Shown piece by piece: positions 1-8,737 of a stretch of 64,000 bases of DNA. Positions within the stretch are counted from its first letter, which is position 1; each line of letters begins with the position of its first letter. Made by a program: the position numbers and the translations under genes. The stretch is from positions 147,076 to 211,075 of the forward strand of contig DASWZN010000047.1 of assembly GCA_036404435.1 (NCBI GenBank). The letters run 5' to 3'. Origin of the DNA: DASWZN01 sp036404435 (GTDB lineage Bacteria > Acidobacteriota > Terriglobia > Bryobacterales > Bryobacteraceae). The notes under the pieces are model-generated. The model saw only the letters and a program-made list of their open reading frames with translations. It ran no database searches and was not told where the DNA came from.

Positions 1-180
1 CACCTTAGGAAAACCCTTAACCCGGGAGTTCCTGGTCTACCCTTCAAGCCTCTTTCGACGCCTTAGGGCAGTGGCTTATGTGCCGCGCGGACGCCTCGCC
101 TACCGAGGATCCACAGCGTGGAGCCGCCGAACTCTGGCAACCCAACGCCTAACGCCAGTGTAAGTTCCCGTGGAAAGTTT
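1..180 (-). ncRNA. candidate structured RNA, possibly 6S-like (partial)
   Basis: No reading frame of note occurs here. Read on the minus strand, the sequence has the texture of a folded RNA: many short complementary G/C blocks and purine-rich linkers. An ordering of a CUCGGU-type block, a UAAGCC block and a CUUGAAGGGU block loosely recalls the 3' half of bacterial 6S RNA. This is pattern memory, not an alignment. The right limit is approximate and the RNA may run out of the window on the left. An SRP RNA, tmRNA or RNase P signature was looked for and not seen. Confidence 0.28.
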
Positions 181-223
181 TGTCAACCAAAAAGCGAAGG
201 CGCGATGGAAAAAGTGCGGGCGG

Positions 224-1141
224 CTACGCGGCGCCGCCCGGGGCGCGCGGCTCGGGGTGAACGGTGACGTCGGCCTCGGGCAGGATCTCCTCGATGGCGC
301 GCTCGATCTGCTCGGTCAGATCGTGAGCTTCACGTAGCGTCTGGCTCCCTTCGAGCAGCACGTGAACGTCGACGAACGGCCGCGAGCCGGAGTAGCGCAC
401 GCGCACGTGGTGGCAGTTGGTCACGCCGGGCAGCGCCTCGACCGCGGCGACGATCCTCTGGTCCGCGCCGGCCGGCGCCGTATCAACCAGCGCCTGCACC
501 GTCCGCACGCCCAGTTTCACACTCACCTGCACGACGATCAGCGCCACGGCAATCGCGGCCACGGCATCCGAGTAGCGCAGGAAGCCGGCCGCGGGCGCCC
601 ACTCGCCGAGCTTCACGCAGGCCAGGCCGAGGATGACCACCGACGAGCTCCAGATGTCCGTGCGGAAGTGCAGCGCGTCGGCCTCGAGCGCGTCGCTGTG
701 GTATTTGCGCGCCGCACGGTAGAGCACGCGGGAGCGCGACGCATCCACCATGATCGAGGTCGCCATGACCGCGAACGACCAGAGCGTCACTTCAATCTCC
801 AGGCGATGCGCGACCAGGCGGTGAATTGCGCCCCAGATGATCCAGACGCAGGTGACGAGCAGGAGCAGCGTCTCGAACAAAGCCGAGAGGTTCTCCACTT
901 TGCCGTGGCCGTATAGGTGTTGGGTGTCGGCCGGCTTCCCAGAAATCCGCACGGCGAACAGGGTCATCAGCGACGAGACCAGGTCCAGGCCCGAGTGCGC
1001 CGCCTCGGCCAGGATGCCGAGGCTTCCGGTGGCGATGCCGATGACGATTTTGAACGCGGTGAGGCCGACCGCGGCCACGACCGAGCTGGTGGCGGCCCAG
1101 CGTTTCTCGCGTTCCCGGGAGGCGTCGGCGGAGGCGCTCAT
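224..1141 (-). CDS. cation diffusion facilitator (CDF) family divalent-metal exporter
   Basis: A 305-aa inner-membrane protein of the CDF family, which exchanges protons for Zn2+ or related divalent metals to export them. Six hydrophobic segments fill residues 15-210, and a cytoplasmic ferredoxin-like domain (about 215-295) follows with histidine-containing strands near 'VDVHVLLEG' and a terminal 'DVTVHPEP'. The transport site can be read as H49/D53 in the second helix (HSGLD) and H158/D162 in the fifth (HFRTD). This HD-HD set is typical of zinc-preferring members. ATG start. The gene downstream on this strand's left is the candidate RNA; the upstream neighbour on the same strand is 105 nt away and unrelated. 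The metal is inferred from the motif only. Confidence 0.9.
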   Translation of the reverse strand: MSASADASREREKRWAATSSVVAAVGLTAFKIVIGIATGSLGILAEAAHSGLDLVSSLMTLFAVRISGKPADTQHLYGHGKVENLSALFETLLLLVTCVWIIWGAIHRLVAHRLEIEVTLWSFAVMATSIMVDASRSRVLYRAARKYHSDALEADALHFRTDIWSSSVVILGLACVKLGEWAPAAGFLRYSDAVAAIAVALIVVQVSVKLGVRTVQALVDTAPAGADQRIVAAVEALPGVTNCHHVRVRYSGSRPFVDVHVLLEGSQTLREAHDLTEQIERAIEEILPEADVTVHPEPRAPGGAA

Positions 1142-1245
1142 TCACCTCCCACGCTAGCTCAGAGGCCCGTCAAATGCGAGTTGCAAGCGTGTTGCGGCGG
1201 CGGGCCCCTGTCTGGCCCGTATCTTCGGCCGGCTGGGCGAGCGCC

Positions 1246-3573
1246 TCAGCGCCCGTTGAGGCCGATCCGGCACAGGTGCCGCTCCAGCACCAGGCGCTCC
1301 TGCTCCACGTACGCGCGGTTGCGGCGGATGAGCTCGGTGAAGTCCACCTGGTGTGCGTCGAACTCGGGGCCGTCGACGCAGGCGAAGACCACCTTGCCGC
1401 CCACCGTGAGGCGGCAGCCGCCGCACATGCCGGTGCCATCCACCATGATCGGGTTGACGCTAGCGAAGGTCTTCACGCCCCACTCGCGCGTGAGCTCCGC
1501 GGCGGCGCGCATCATGGGAATGGGGCCGATCACGTGAGCCGCTTGCGGCATGGCGCCGTGCTCGCGCACCCACCAGCGCATCAGATCCACCACGTTGCCG
1601 TGAAATTCGCCGGAGCCGTCGTCGGTGGCCCAGTAGACCTCGTCGGCCGCGGCGCGCAGGTCCGCGTCCAGGATGATGTGCGCCGTCGAGCGGGCGCCGG
1701 CGAGCGCCACCACGTGGTTGCCCGCCTGGCGGAAGGCGCGCGCCACCGGCAGCAGCTCGGCCGTTCCCACACCTCCGGCTACGCACAGCACCGTGCCCAC
1801 CTTCTCGATGGTGGCGGGCAGGCCGAGCGGGCCGAGCAGGTCGGGAATCACCGCGCCGCCTTCGAGCGCGGTGGTCTGGCCCGAGGTCTTGCCCAGCGCC
1901 TGGACCACGAGCTGGATGGTGCCGCGCGCGGCGTCGCCATCCACCAGCGTGAGCGGGATGCGCTCGCTCTCGGCAGTCGGGCGCAGGATGATGAACTGTC
2001 CCGGCTTCCAGTGGGCCGCGATCTCCGGCGCTTCGATTTCGAGCCGCGCGATTTCCGGCGTAAGCATGATCTTCGACACGATGCGGTGACCCGCGGCTCC
2101 GATGGGCGCGCGGCCGTTGGTGGCGGCGGGCGGCTCGGTGGTCCGGAGCGCGGCGTCGATGGCGGCGGCCGCGGCCCGGCCGTCCTTCATGGCCAGAATC
2201 ACGGTGGCGCCGCCGCGCACCACGTCGCCGCCGGCAAAGACATTATCCATACTCGTCTTGCCCGCCTGATCGATGACGATCTTGCCGCGCTTGGTGATCA
2301 ACTGCGGCGTCGACCGCTGCACGGTGGGATTGGGACTCTGCCCGATGGCCATGACCAGCGTATCCACCGGAACGCGGTACTCCGAGCCGGGCATCGGGAC
2401 CGGCGACCGCCGCCCGGATTCGTCCACCTCGCCGAGTTCCATGCGGATGCACTCGACCTCTCGCAGGACGCCGTTCTCGTCGCCGAACAGGCGCACCGGC
2501 GCGGCCAGGTACTCGAACTTCACGCCTTCTTCTTCGGCGTGCTCGATTTCCTCCAGGCGGGCCCGCAGCTCGGCCCGCCCGCGGCGGAACAGGATGATGC
2601 TCTCGCTGCCCATGCGCTTGGCCCAGCGCGCGGCGTCCATGGCGGAGTTGCCGCCACCCACCACGATGGTGCGCTTGCCCACACGCACCGGCGTATCGCT
2701 GGCCGGGAATTCGTAGGCCTGCATCAGGTTGATGCGCGTAAGGAATTCGTTGGCGGTGTAGACGCCGATCAGGTTCTCGCCGGGGATGCCCATCAGGTGC
2801 GGCAGACCGGCGCCCGTGCCCACGAACACCGCGGCGTAGCCGTCGGCGAACAGCTCGTCCACGGTAGCGGTCTTGCCCACGATGAAATCCGTGCGGAACT
2901 CGACGCCCAGGGCGGCCAGCCGCTCGAGTTCGCCGTTGATGATATCGCGCGGCAAACGGAAGGGCGGGATGCCGTAGGCCAGCACGCCGCCCAGCTTGTG
3001 CAGCGCCTCGAAAATCGTGACGCGGTATCCGCGGCGCACCAAGTCGAAGGCGGCGATCAGGGACGCCGGGCCGCTGCCGACTAGCGCCACTTTGAGGCCG
3101 TTGGACGGCGCTACGGACGGCAGGCGCGCGTCGCCGTTCCGGCTGGCGTAGTCCGCCAGGAACCGTTCCAGAGAGCCGATGGCCACCGGTTCGAGCTTGG
3201 TCTTCGGGCTTCCGAGCAGGCAGTCCTTTTCGCAGAACAGCTCGTGCTGGCACACCCGCCCGCAGATGCCGGGAAAGGGAGTGTACCCGCTGATCTTCTC
3301 GAAGGCTGCGCCAAAATCCCCAGCCGCCATGAGTGCGATGACGCTTTTCATGTCGATGTGCAGCGGGCAGGCGTCCACGCATTTCGGATCGCGGCAGTTC
3401 AGGCACCGCAACGCCTCGATAAGGGCCTGTTCCTGGCCAAAGCCCAGCGCCACCTCCTCGCAGTTGGTGGCCCGAATGGCCGGGTCGACCACGGGAAGCG
3501 GCTGGCGCGGAGCCTTCGGGTTGCGCTTGGGCTTTGCAGAGACGTTGGGCGTCGAGGGGGATTGGGGTGTCAT
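1246..3573 (-). CDS. fused NfnB/GltD-like and NfnA/PyrK-like flavoprotein oxidoreductase
   Basis: A 775-aa cytoplasmic iron-sulfur flavoprotein made of two usually separate modules. Residues about 35-480 match the glutamate-synthase small subunit/NfnB family: two cysteine clusters (C57, C60, C65, C69 and C104, C108, C114, C118) for [4Fe-4S] centres, an FAD Rossmann motif (VALVGSGPAS) and an NADPH motif (VVGGGNSAMDAA). Residues about 490-775 match the ferredoxin-NADP reductase-like NfnA/PyrK subunit, with the GGVGTAELLP nucleotide motif and a C-terminal [2Fe-2S] cysteine set (MCGGC plus FAC). NfnAB couples NADH, NADPH and ferredoxin. The module order here is large subunit first. It could supply or balance reduced ferredoxin, but dihydroorotate or glutamate-synthase-like roles cannot be excluded. 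Confidence 0.85.
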   Translation of the reverse strand: MTPQSPSTPNVSAKPKRNPKAPRQPLPVVDPAIRATNCEEVALGFGQEQALIEALRCLNCRDPKCVDACPLHIDMKSVIALMAAGDFGAAFEKISGYTPFPGICGRVCQHELFCEKDCLLGSPKTKLEPVAIGSLERFLADYASRNGDARLPSVAPSNGLKVALVGSGPASLIAAFDLVRRGYRVTIFEALHKLGGVLAYGIPPFRLPRDIINGELERLAALGVEFRTDFIVGKTATVDELFADGYAAVFVGTGAGLPHLMGIPGENLIGVYTANEFLTRINLMQAYEFPASDTPVRVGKRTIVVGGGNSAMDAARWAKRMGSESIILFRRGRAELRARLEEIEHAEEEGVKFEYLAAPVRLFGDENGVLREVECIRMELGEVDESGRRSPVPMPGSEYRVPVDTLVMAIGQSPNPTVQRSTPQLITKRGKIVIDQAGKTSMDNVFAGGDVVRGGATVILAMKDGRAAAAAIDAALRTTEPPAATNGRAPIGAAGHRIVSKIMLTPEIARLEIEAPEIAAHWKPGQFIILRPTAESERIPLTLVDGDAARGTIQLVVQALGKTSGQTTALEGGAVIPDLLGPLGLPATIEKVGTVLCVAGGVGTAELLPVARAFRQAGNHVVALAGARSTAHIILDADLRAAADEVYWATDDGSGEFHGNVVDLMRWWVREHGAMPQAAHVIGPIPMMRAAAELTREWGVKTFASVNPIMVDGTGMCGGCRLTVGGKVVFACVDGPEFDAHQVDFTELIRRNRAYVEQERLVLERHLCRIGLNGR

Positions 3574-3788
3574 TTGATTTCGGCAGACTAAGGTGCAATT
3601 GTACCGCCGCCCGGTGCTGAGCCGCGACCATCCCGTTGCGGTCGAGGGCCCTCCGCAGAAAAAGCCGGTGGTTCTGCACGGGTGGGCGACCTCTCCGTAA
3701 CAGTCACAGTTCGTAACCGGGCGTAACGGGACGCGGGACGTTCGCTAACCCGGTTCCGGGTGTATGCTGGAGCGTCCGGAGGATTTCA

Positions 3789-6041
3789 ATGCGCCTGTTA
3801 CTCCTAGCTCTCCTCTTCGTTTGTTTACTTGCAGCGGTGGGTTGTGCCAGCGGGGGCGTCTCGATTGCGGCGACGCCCACTCCGACCCCAACTCCAACTC
3901 CCACCCCCTTGCCGGCGGACCCGGACCAGGCCGCCGCCGTCCTGCTCGGGCAGATGACACTGGCAGAGAAAATCCAGCTCGTTCACGGCGCCCTGACGGC
4001 ATACAACCCCGGGCCGCTCGGCGAGGGAGGCTGGATTCCGGGCATACCTCAGCTTGGTGTTCCGGACCTCCACTTTGAAGACGGGAGCGTGGGCGTCGCT
4101 TCCGGCGTAGGACAGTCCACGGCGCTGCCTTCCTCGATTGCCAGCGCCGCCTCTTGGGATCTGAACCTCGCCTACCAGTACGGCACGGTCATCGGCAAAG
4201 AGATGCGCGCCCATGGGGTCAACATCAACCTGGGCGGCAACACCAACCTCATCGGTCGTGAACCGCGCGACGGCCGCACGTTCGAAACGAAAGGCGAGGA
4301 TCCTCTCCTGGCGGGCAGCATCGCCGCCGCTCACGACAGCGGCATCCAGGACCAGCACATCATTGCCGGTATGAAGCATTACGCGCTCAACGACCAGGAG
4401 ACCAGCCGCACCACGGCGAATGTTCTCATCGACGAGCGCTCGATGCGCGAGAGCGATCTGCTGGCCTTCGAGATCGGCCTCAAGACTGCCAACGTGCAGT
4501 CTGTGATGTGTTCCTACAACCTGGTGAATGGCGTCTATTCGTGCCAGAACGATCACCTCCTCAACGACATTCTCAAGGGCGACTGGGGATTCCCGGGCTT
4601 CGTGATGTCGGATTGGTACGCGACGCACAGCTCCGTTGCCGCGGCCCTGTCAGGGCTTGACCAGGAGCAGCCGGACGGGGGCTACTTTGCGAACGGGGAG
4701 GACGAACCCCTCGCGCTGGCGGTCCAGAACGGCGACATGCCGCAATCGCGCCTGGACGACATGGTGCACCGGATCCTGCGCGCCATCGCCGCCGTAGGGC
4801 TCTTCGGCAATCCCGTGGTGGCTGGGCCTATCGATACAGTCGGCGACGCGGCTATCGCGCAGACGGTCGAGGAGCAGGGGGCCGTCCTGTTGAAAAACGC
4901 CGGCGGGCAGCTCCCTCTTAACGCTTCGCAGATCTCTTCGATCGCTGTAATCGGACTGCACGCCGATGTGGGAGTGCTCTCGGGCGGCGGCTCGGCGCAA
5001 GTGATGCCAATCGGCGGAGCCGCCATTCAGACCGCGGCGCCCAACCCGCCGGGCTGGGGTTCGGTCATCTGGGATCCCTCCTCGCCTCTGGCCACGATCA
5101 AGGCCATGGCGCCCAACGCCAACGTGCAGTTCAACGACGGGACCAATCTCACCACGGCGGCCGCCCTGGCCCAGGCCTCGACGGTGGCCATCGTGTTCGT
5201 GGCGGTCTGGACGAGCGAGGGCATGGACCTGCCGGACCTCAATCTGACCGGAAATCAGGATGCGCTGGTGAGTGCGGTCGCGGCCGCCAATCCGCACACC
5301 ATCGTGGTGGTGGAATCCGGCGGCGCCCAGGCGATGCCCTGGCTCGATAGCGTCAACGCCGTGCTCGAGGCCTGGTTTCCGGGCCAGCGCGGCGCCGAGG
5401 CCATAGCCAATATCCTCTTTGGCGCCGTCAACCCTTCCGGCAAGTTGCCCATTACGTTTCCGGCCAGCGTGGCCGATCTCCCGCGCCCCGTCATCCCGGC
5501 TCCGGCCGATCCGAATTCCACCGCGCCCTTCGACGTGGACTGCACGATAGAAGGGCTCAACGTCGGATACAAGTGGTACGATTCGCGGAGCCTGCCCGTG
5601 CTGTTTCCGTTCGGATTCGGGCTTTCCTACACCACGTTCTCGATCTCGAACCTGGCGCTCGTGCCGGACCTCTCGCCCGCCACGCTGGGTTTCCAAGTGA
5701 GCTTCAACGTGCAGAATACCGGGACCCTCGCGGGCGCGGAAGTCGCGCAAGTGTACCTGGGATTACCGCCGGGCAGCGGAGAGCCACCCGTGCGGCTGGT
5801 GGGATGGCAGAAGGTCCTGATGCAGCCCAACCAGCAGCAGAGCGTGACCATCAGCGTGGCCGCGGGTTCCTCCGCCCATCCTCTGTCTTACTGGGACACC
5901 ACTTCGAGCAGTTGGCTGAACGCCCCGGGCACTTACACGGTGTATGTGGGCAACTCGTCGCGCAACTTGACTGCGGCCGGGACGTTCACGCTGGGTCCCG
6001 CGTCCAACGAGCGACGGCCCGAGGCCGCGGTCGCAAGATAA
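3789..6041 (+). CDS. glycoside hydrolase family 3 beta-glucosidase-like lipoprotein
   Basis: A 750-aa exported GH3 enzyme, expected to release terminal glucose or xylose from oligosaccharides. A signal sequence ends in a lipobox-like AVGC with C19 as the probable lipidated residue, so it is likely anchored to a membrane. A Thr-Pro repeat linker (about 29-41) spaces the catalytic part from the anchor. The N-terminal barrel carries KHYALND and the nucleophile motif FVMSDW (D275). The second alpha/beta domain and a C-terminal fibronectin-III-like domain (from about 620) follow. A GGAGGA ribosome site lies just before the ATG. It converges on the GH74 gene with a 33-nt gap, consistent with a joint role in beta-glucan or xyloglucan breakdown. 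Confidence 0.93.
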   Translation: MRLLLLALLFVCLLAAVGCASGGVSIAATPTPTPTPTPTPLPADPDQAAAVLLGQMTLAEKIQLVHGALTAYNPGPLGEGGWIPGIPQLGVPDLHFEDGSVGVASGVGQSTALPSSIASAASWDLNLAYQYGTVIGKEMRAHGVNINLGGNTNLIGREPRDGRTFETKGEDPLLAGSIAAAHDSGIQDQHIIAGMKHYALNDQETSRTTANVLIDERSMRESDLLAFEIGLKTANVQSVMCSYNLVNGVYSCQNDHLLNDILKGDWGFPGFVMSDWYATHSSVAAALSGLDQEQPDGGYFANGEDEPLALAVQNGDMPQSRLDDMVHRILRAIAAVGLFGNPVVAGPIDTVGDAAIAQTVEEQGAVLLKNAGGQLPLNASQISSIAVIGLHADVGVLSGGGSAQVMPIGGAAIQTAAPNPPGWGSVIWDPSSPLATIKAMAPNANVQFNDGTNLTTAAALAQASTVAIVFVAVWTSEGMDLPDLNLTGNQDALVSAVAAANPHTIVVVESGGAQAMPWLDSVNAVLEAWFPGQRGAEAIANILFGAVNPSGKLPITFPASVADLPRPVIPAPADPNSTAPFDVDCTIEGLNVGYKWYDSRSLPVLFPFGFGLSYTTFSISNLALVPDLSPATLGFQVSFNVQNTGTLAGAEVAQVYLGLPPGSGEPPVRLVGWQKVLMQPNQQQSVTISVAAGSSAHPLSYWDTTSSSWLNAPGTYTVYVGNSSRNLTAAGTFTLGPASNERRPEAAVAR

Positions 6042-6074
6042 GCGCGTAACGGGCCCCACAAGCTACCGTCCTCT

Positions 6075-8291
6075 CTAGCGCGGGTCGCCGTAGAGCGTTC
6101 CCCGGCCGTGCGTGCCGACGTAGACGCGGCCGTATCGTTTGGGATCGCCGGTGATTTGCAGCAGCAGTCCCCATTGGTGCCGGTCGTCGTTGATGCGGAC
6201 CCAGCCGCGCGCCGTGTCGTCGGACCGGAAGATGCCCCGCACGCCCTCGACCACGCCGATCAGATACAGCGCCGGGTAGGCGGCGCCCGGCGCCCCTTTG
6301 CCAAAGCCGAAGGCGTGGATCTCCTGGACGCCGCCCAGGCGCACGAAGGCCGCGCCGGCATCGATCGAGTGGTAGAGCCCATTGAACGCCGCCACCCACA
6401 GATCTCCTTCTCTGCCCGGAGTGGCGTAGACACGGTCCTGCCCGCCGCGATCGTCTCCGCGGTTGCCGCCGCGCTGCGGCAGGCCATCGGGCAGGCTCAG
6501 GGGCCGCTCGGTGAAAGTCGCCGCACCGTCGGTGCTCGTGAACAACTTCCCGTCGAACAACGCGATCCCGTAAAACTTGAGTGGATTGACGCGGTCGGCA
6601 ATGACGCGCGTGCCGCCCGGGATCCCCTGCGACTCGGTCCAGGTGGCGCCGCGGTCCCGGGTGAAGCTGACTGCGCTGTGCTCCGGCGTCCAGACCCAGG
6701 TGGCTCCATCGGACGACACCCCGATGTCTCCCAGCATGCTGTTCCGCTGTGGCGTCGAAGCCGGGGGCTGCCAGGTCTTGCCGCCATCGAGTGAGTAACC
6801 GATGTTACCGCCGCCCCGATTGCCAGAGGCCCTGCCCACGCGGACAATGATCTCGGGCCTGTTCTCGGCGCAGGCCAGGCCGCTGGTGTTGCCGAAGTGG
6901 GGATGATCGTAGTTGCCTTCCGGGGCGGGCTTGTCGAGGTCCCAGTGCACGAATCCCCCGTAGTCGCCGATCGCAGTGAGCAGGTGCGCGCCCTGGGGAG
7001 GGCTCAGCAGATCGAGAGCGACCGTCTCCTCGATACCCGTGCTCATGACGCTCCACTTGGTCGGCTTGCCGGAATCGAGGCCAGTCAGATCGAAGGTCTC
7101 ATACCCGCCGTAGCCGGTGGTGAACATGGCGTGATCGGGATTGGCCTGATCGATTTCGATGTCGAACAGCCAGTGAATCGGTGTGCGGGCGACGTAGGGC
7201 GCGAGCGAAAAGTCGTAAGTGCCGCCGCCCGCGAATACCGGCTTCCAGGTACGGCCGCCGTCGGTGCTGCGGAAGATTTCTTCGCCGCCCGGGCGGTAGA
7301 ACGAGCTGACGATGAGGGCCTGGGGATGATGTGCGTCTACGGACACCCCGGCGTAGCCGAACGGTCTGGCGGCGGTGGGCTTGTCGGGCGTGATGTCGGT
7401 CCACGCGCCGGTGCGGGTGTCGAGCTTCCATAGCCCTCCGTTCGTCATCCTCCAGGGGCCGGGATCGCTGCCGTAGGTGATGTAGAGCATTCCGTCGGAC
7501 GCCAGCGCGGCGCGGAGCGGCTGGTATTGGGTTGGCTGGCCCGCGACCGGCTGCCAGCTCCGGCCGCCATCGGTGCTGCGGAACAGGTTGTTCGTTCCCA
7601 TCAGCGATGCGCCGGCGTAAATCGTGGAGCTGGCTTTGCCGCGCGACCCGCTGCGCGGACCGAAAACCACGAACACCACGCCGTTGGGGCGCTTCCACCA
7701 TTCCTGTGGCTTGGGAGGCGGGCCCGCTTCGGCGACGTCGGGGAAGCTCTCGACTCTGGTCCAGGTCACGCCGCGGTCCGTGCTTCTCCACAGGCCGGCC
7801 TGGCGCGTGCCGAGGTAGAGGATGTTGCCGTCATTCGGATCGACCCTCATCCGCTCGCCATTGCCGCGGCCGTTCTCGTTGCCGCCCATCTTGAATGGCA
7901 CGTTGGTGCGCTGGAACGTCTGGCCGCGGTCACTGGAGCGCAGAATGGCGCCGTTAGGCGTCTTCTCATTCGTGTAGGTGCCGCAGGAGAGGTACACGCG
8001 GTCGGGATCGTTGGGATCGACGGCGATGCTCTCGATGCCCATCAGGTTGAGGTCTTCGTACGGCACCCAATCCAAGATCGGCTCCCAGCGCTTGCTGCCA
8101 TCATTCCAACGGTACGCGCCGCCCATGTCCGTGCGCGCGTAGCGCACTCCCTTGGCGGTGGGATGAAAAACGATGCCGTCGACGAACCCGCCGCCCACCA
8201 TCTGCACGTTCTTCCATACGTAGGGCACCGATGGTGGCGCCGCCGCCAATCCGCAGACCGCCAGAACGGCGGCAAGAATGGTCCTGTACAC
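6075..8291 (-). CDS. GH74-like xyloglucanase / sialidase-fold BNR-repeat hydrolase
   Basis: A 738-aa secreted beta-propeller protein. After a Sec signal (to about residue 19) come many Asp-box turns (S-x-D-x-G-x-T-W, such as SSDRGQTF, STDRGVTW, STDGGRSW, SLDGGKTW) spread over two propeller domains. The opening MVGGGFVDGIVFHP and TDMGGAYRW segments are typical of GH74 endo-xyloglucanases and reducing-end xyloglucan cellobiohydrolases. The GTG at 8291 is preferred over an upstream ATG (8327): it follows GGGAGAC at good spacing and makes the signal peptide the N-terminus. The upstream ATG would add twelve residues partly encoded by a GTGGGACAGGC repeat-like sequence. The exact substrate is inferred. 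Confidence 0.85.
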   Translation of the reverse strand: MYRTILAAVLAVCGLAAAPPSVPYVWKNVQMVGGGFVDGIVFHPTAKGVRYARTDMGGAYRWNDGSKRWEPILDWVPYEDLNLMGIESIAVDPNDPDRVYLSCGTYTNEKTPNGAILRSSDRGQTFQRTNVPFKMGGNENGRGNGERMRVDPNDGNILYLGTRQAGLWRSTDRGVTWTRVESFPDVAEAGPPPKPQEWWKRPNGVVFVVFGPRSGSRGKASSTIYAGASLMGTNNLFRSTDGGRSWQPVAGQPTQYQPLRAALASDGMLYITYGSDPGPWRMTNGGLWKLDTRTGAWTDITPDKPTAARPFGYAGVSVDAHHPQALIVSSFYRPGGEEIFRSTDGGRTWKPVFAGGGTYDFSLAPYVARTPIHWLFDIEIDQANPDHAMFTTGYGGYETFDLTGLDSGKPTKWSVMSTGIEETVALDLLSPPQGAHLLTAIGDYGGFVHWDLDKPAPEGNYDHPHFGNTSGLACAENRPEIIVRVGRASGNRGGGNIGYSLDGGKTWQPPASTPQRNSMLGDIGVSSDGATWVWTPEHSAVSFTRDRGATWTESQGIPGGTRVIADRVNPLKFYGIALFDGKLFTSTDGAATFTERPLSLPDGLPQRGGNRGDDRGGQDRVYATPGREGDLWVAAFNGLYHSIDAGAAFVRLGGVQEIHAFGFGKGAPGAAYPALYLIGVVEGVRGIFRSDDTARGWVRINDDRHQWGLLLQITGDPKRYGRVYVGTHGRGTLYGDPR

Positions 8292-8354
8292 AAGTCTCCC
8301 TTCACCTAAGCAAGATGCCTGTCCCACTATCTTAGCCCGCGTTTACCGGCCCGC

Positions 8355-8677
8355 CTATCGGGCGAAATACCTCGTCTTGGCGCGCACCGCCAGCCCCGGC
8401 TCCTTCGCGCGGATCGCGATCTTGCGGAAGGTGCCGTCCCGCAGGGGATTGGTGGAGCGATAGGCCAGCTCATAGGAAGAGCGCAACACGTCGCCTATTT
8501 CCTCGAAGTGCCTTCCCAGGTCCCCCTGCCGCGCCTCGAAGTGCAAAGCCCCGGTCTCGCGCGCAATGCGGTCCATCACGGTGGTCCCGTATTTGTTCCG
8601 CACCGTCAACCGGCCGTGCGGCGACTCTGGCAGGCCAGGAGCGCCGCCAGCAAAGTAGGCAGCGCACGGTTTAGCAT
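8355..8677 (-). pseudogene. decayed Acidobacteria-type VWFA-related gene (signal peptide plus C-terminal end only)
   Basis: Residual pieces of a gene of the VWFA-related family common in Acidobacteria. From 8677 an ATG opens a 23-codon frame with a signal-peptide-like stretch (NRALPTLLAALLAC) that stops at TGA. From about 8609 another frame encodes the family's typical C-terminus: RIARETGALHF, a stretch around LGRHFEEIGDVLRSSYELAYR, then NPLRDGTFRKIAIRAKEPGL. Intact members are about 300 aa and contain a von Willebrand A domain with a metal-binding MIDAS site. That whole core is absent and the two pieces are in different frames, so an internal deletion is the simplest reading. An 84-aa remnant could still be translated but would lack the functional domain. 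Confidence 0.75.
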
Positions 8678-8737
8678 CGCTTGCACCCTACTCGACCCTC
8701 GCAGGTTGGAGTCTACAATGGAATGGGATTCGCGACC

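Noticed and set aside
1174..3084. 636-codon open frame on the plus strand
   Set aside because: It lies antisense to the fused flavoprotein gene, is dominated by His, Arg, Gly and Ala as expected from reversed GC-rich coding sequence, and shows no domain.
3876..3910. Short tandem repeat suggestive of an array
   Set aside because: It encodes the Thr-Pro linker of the GH3 lipoprotein.
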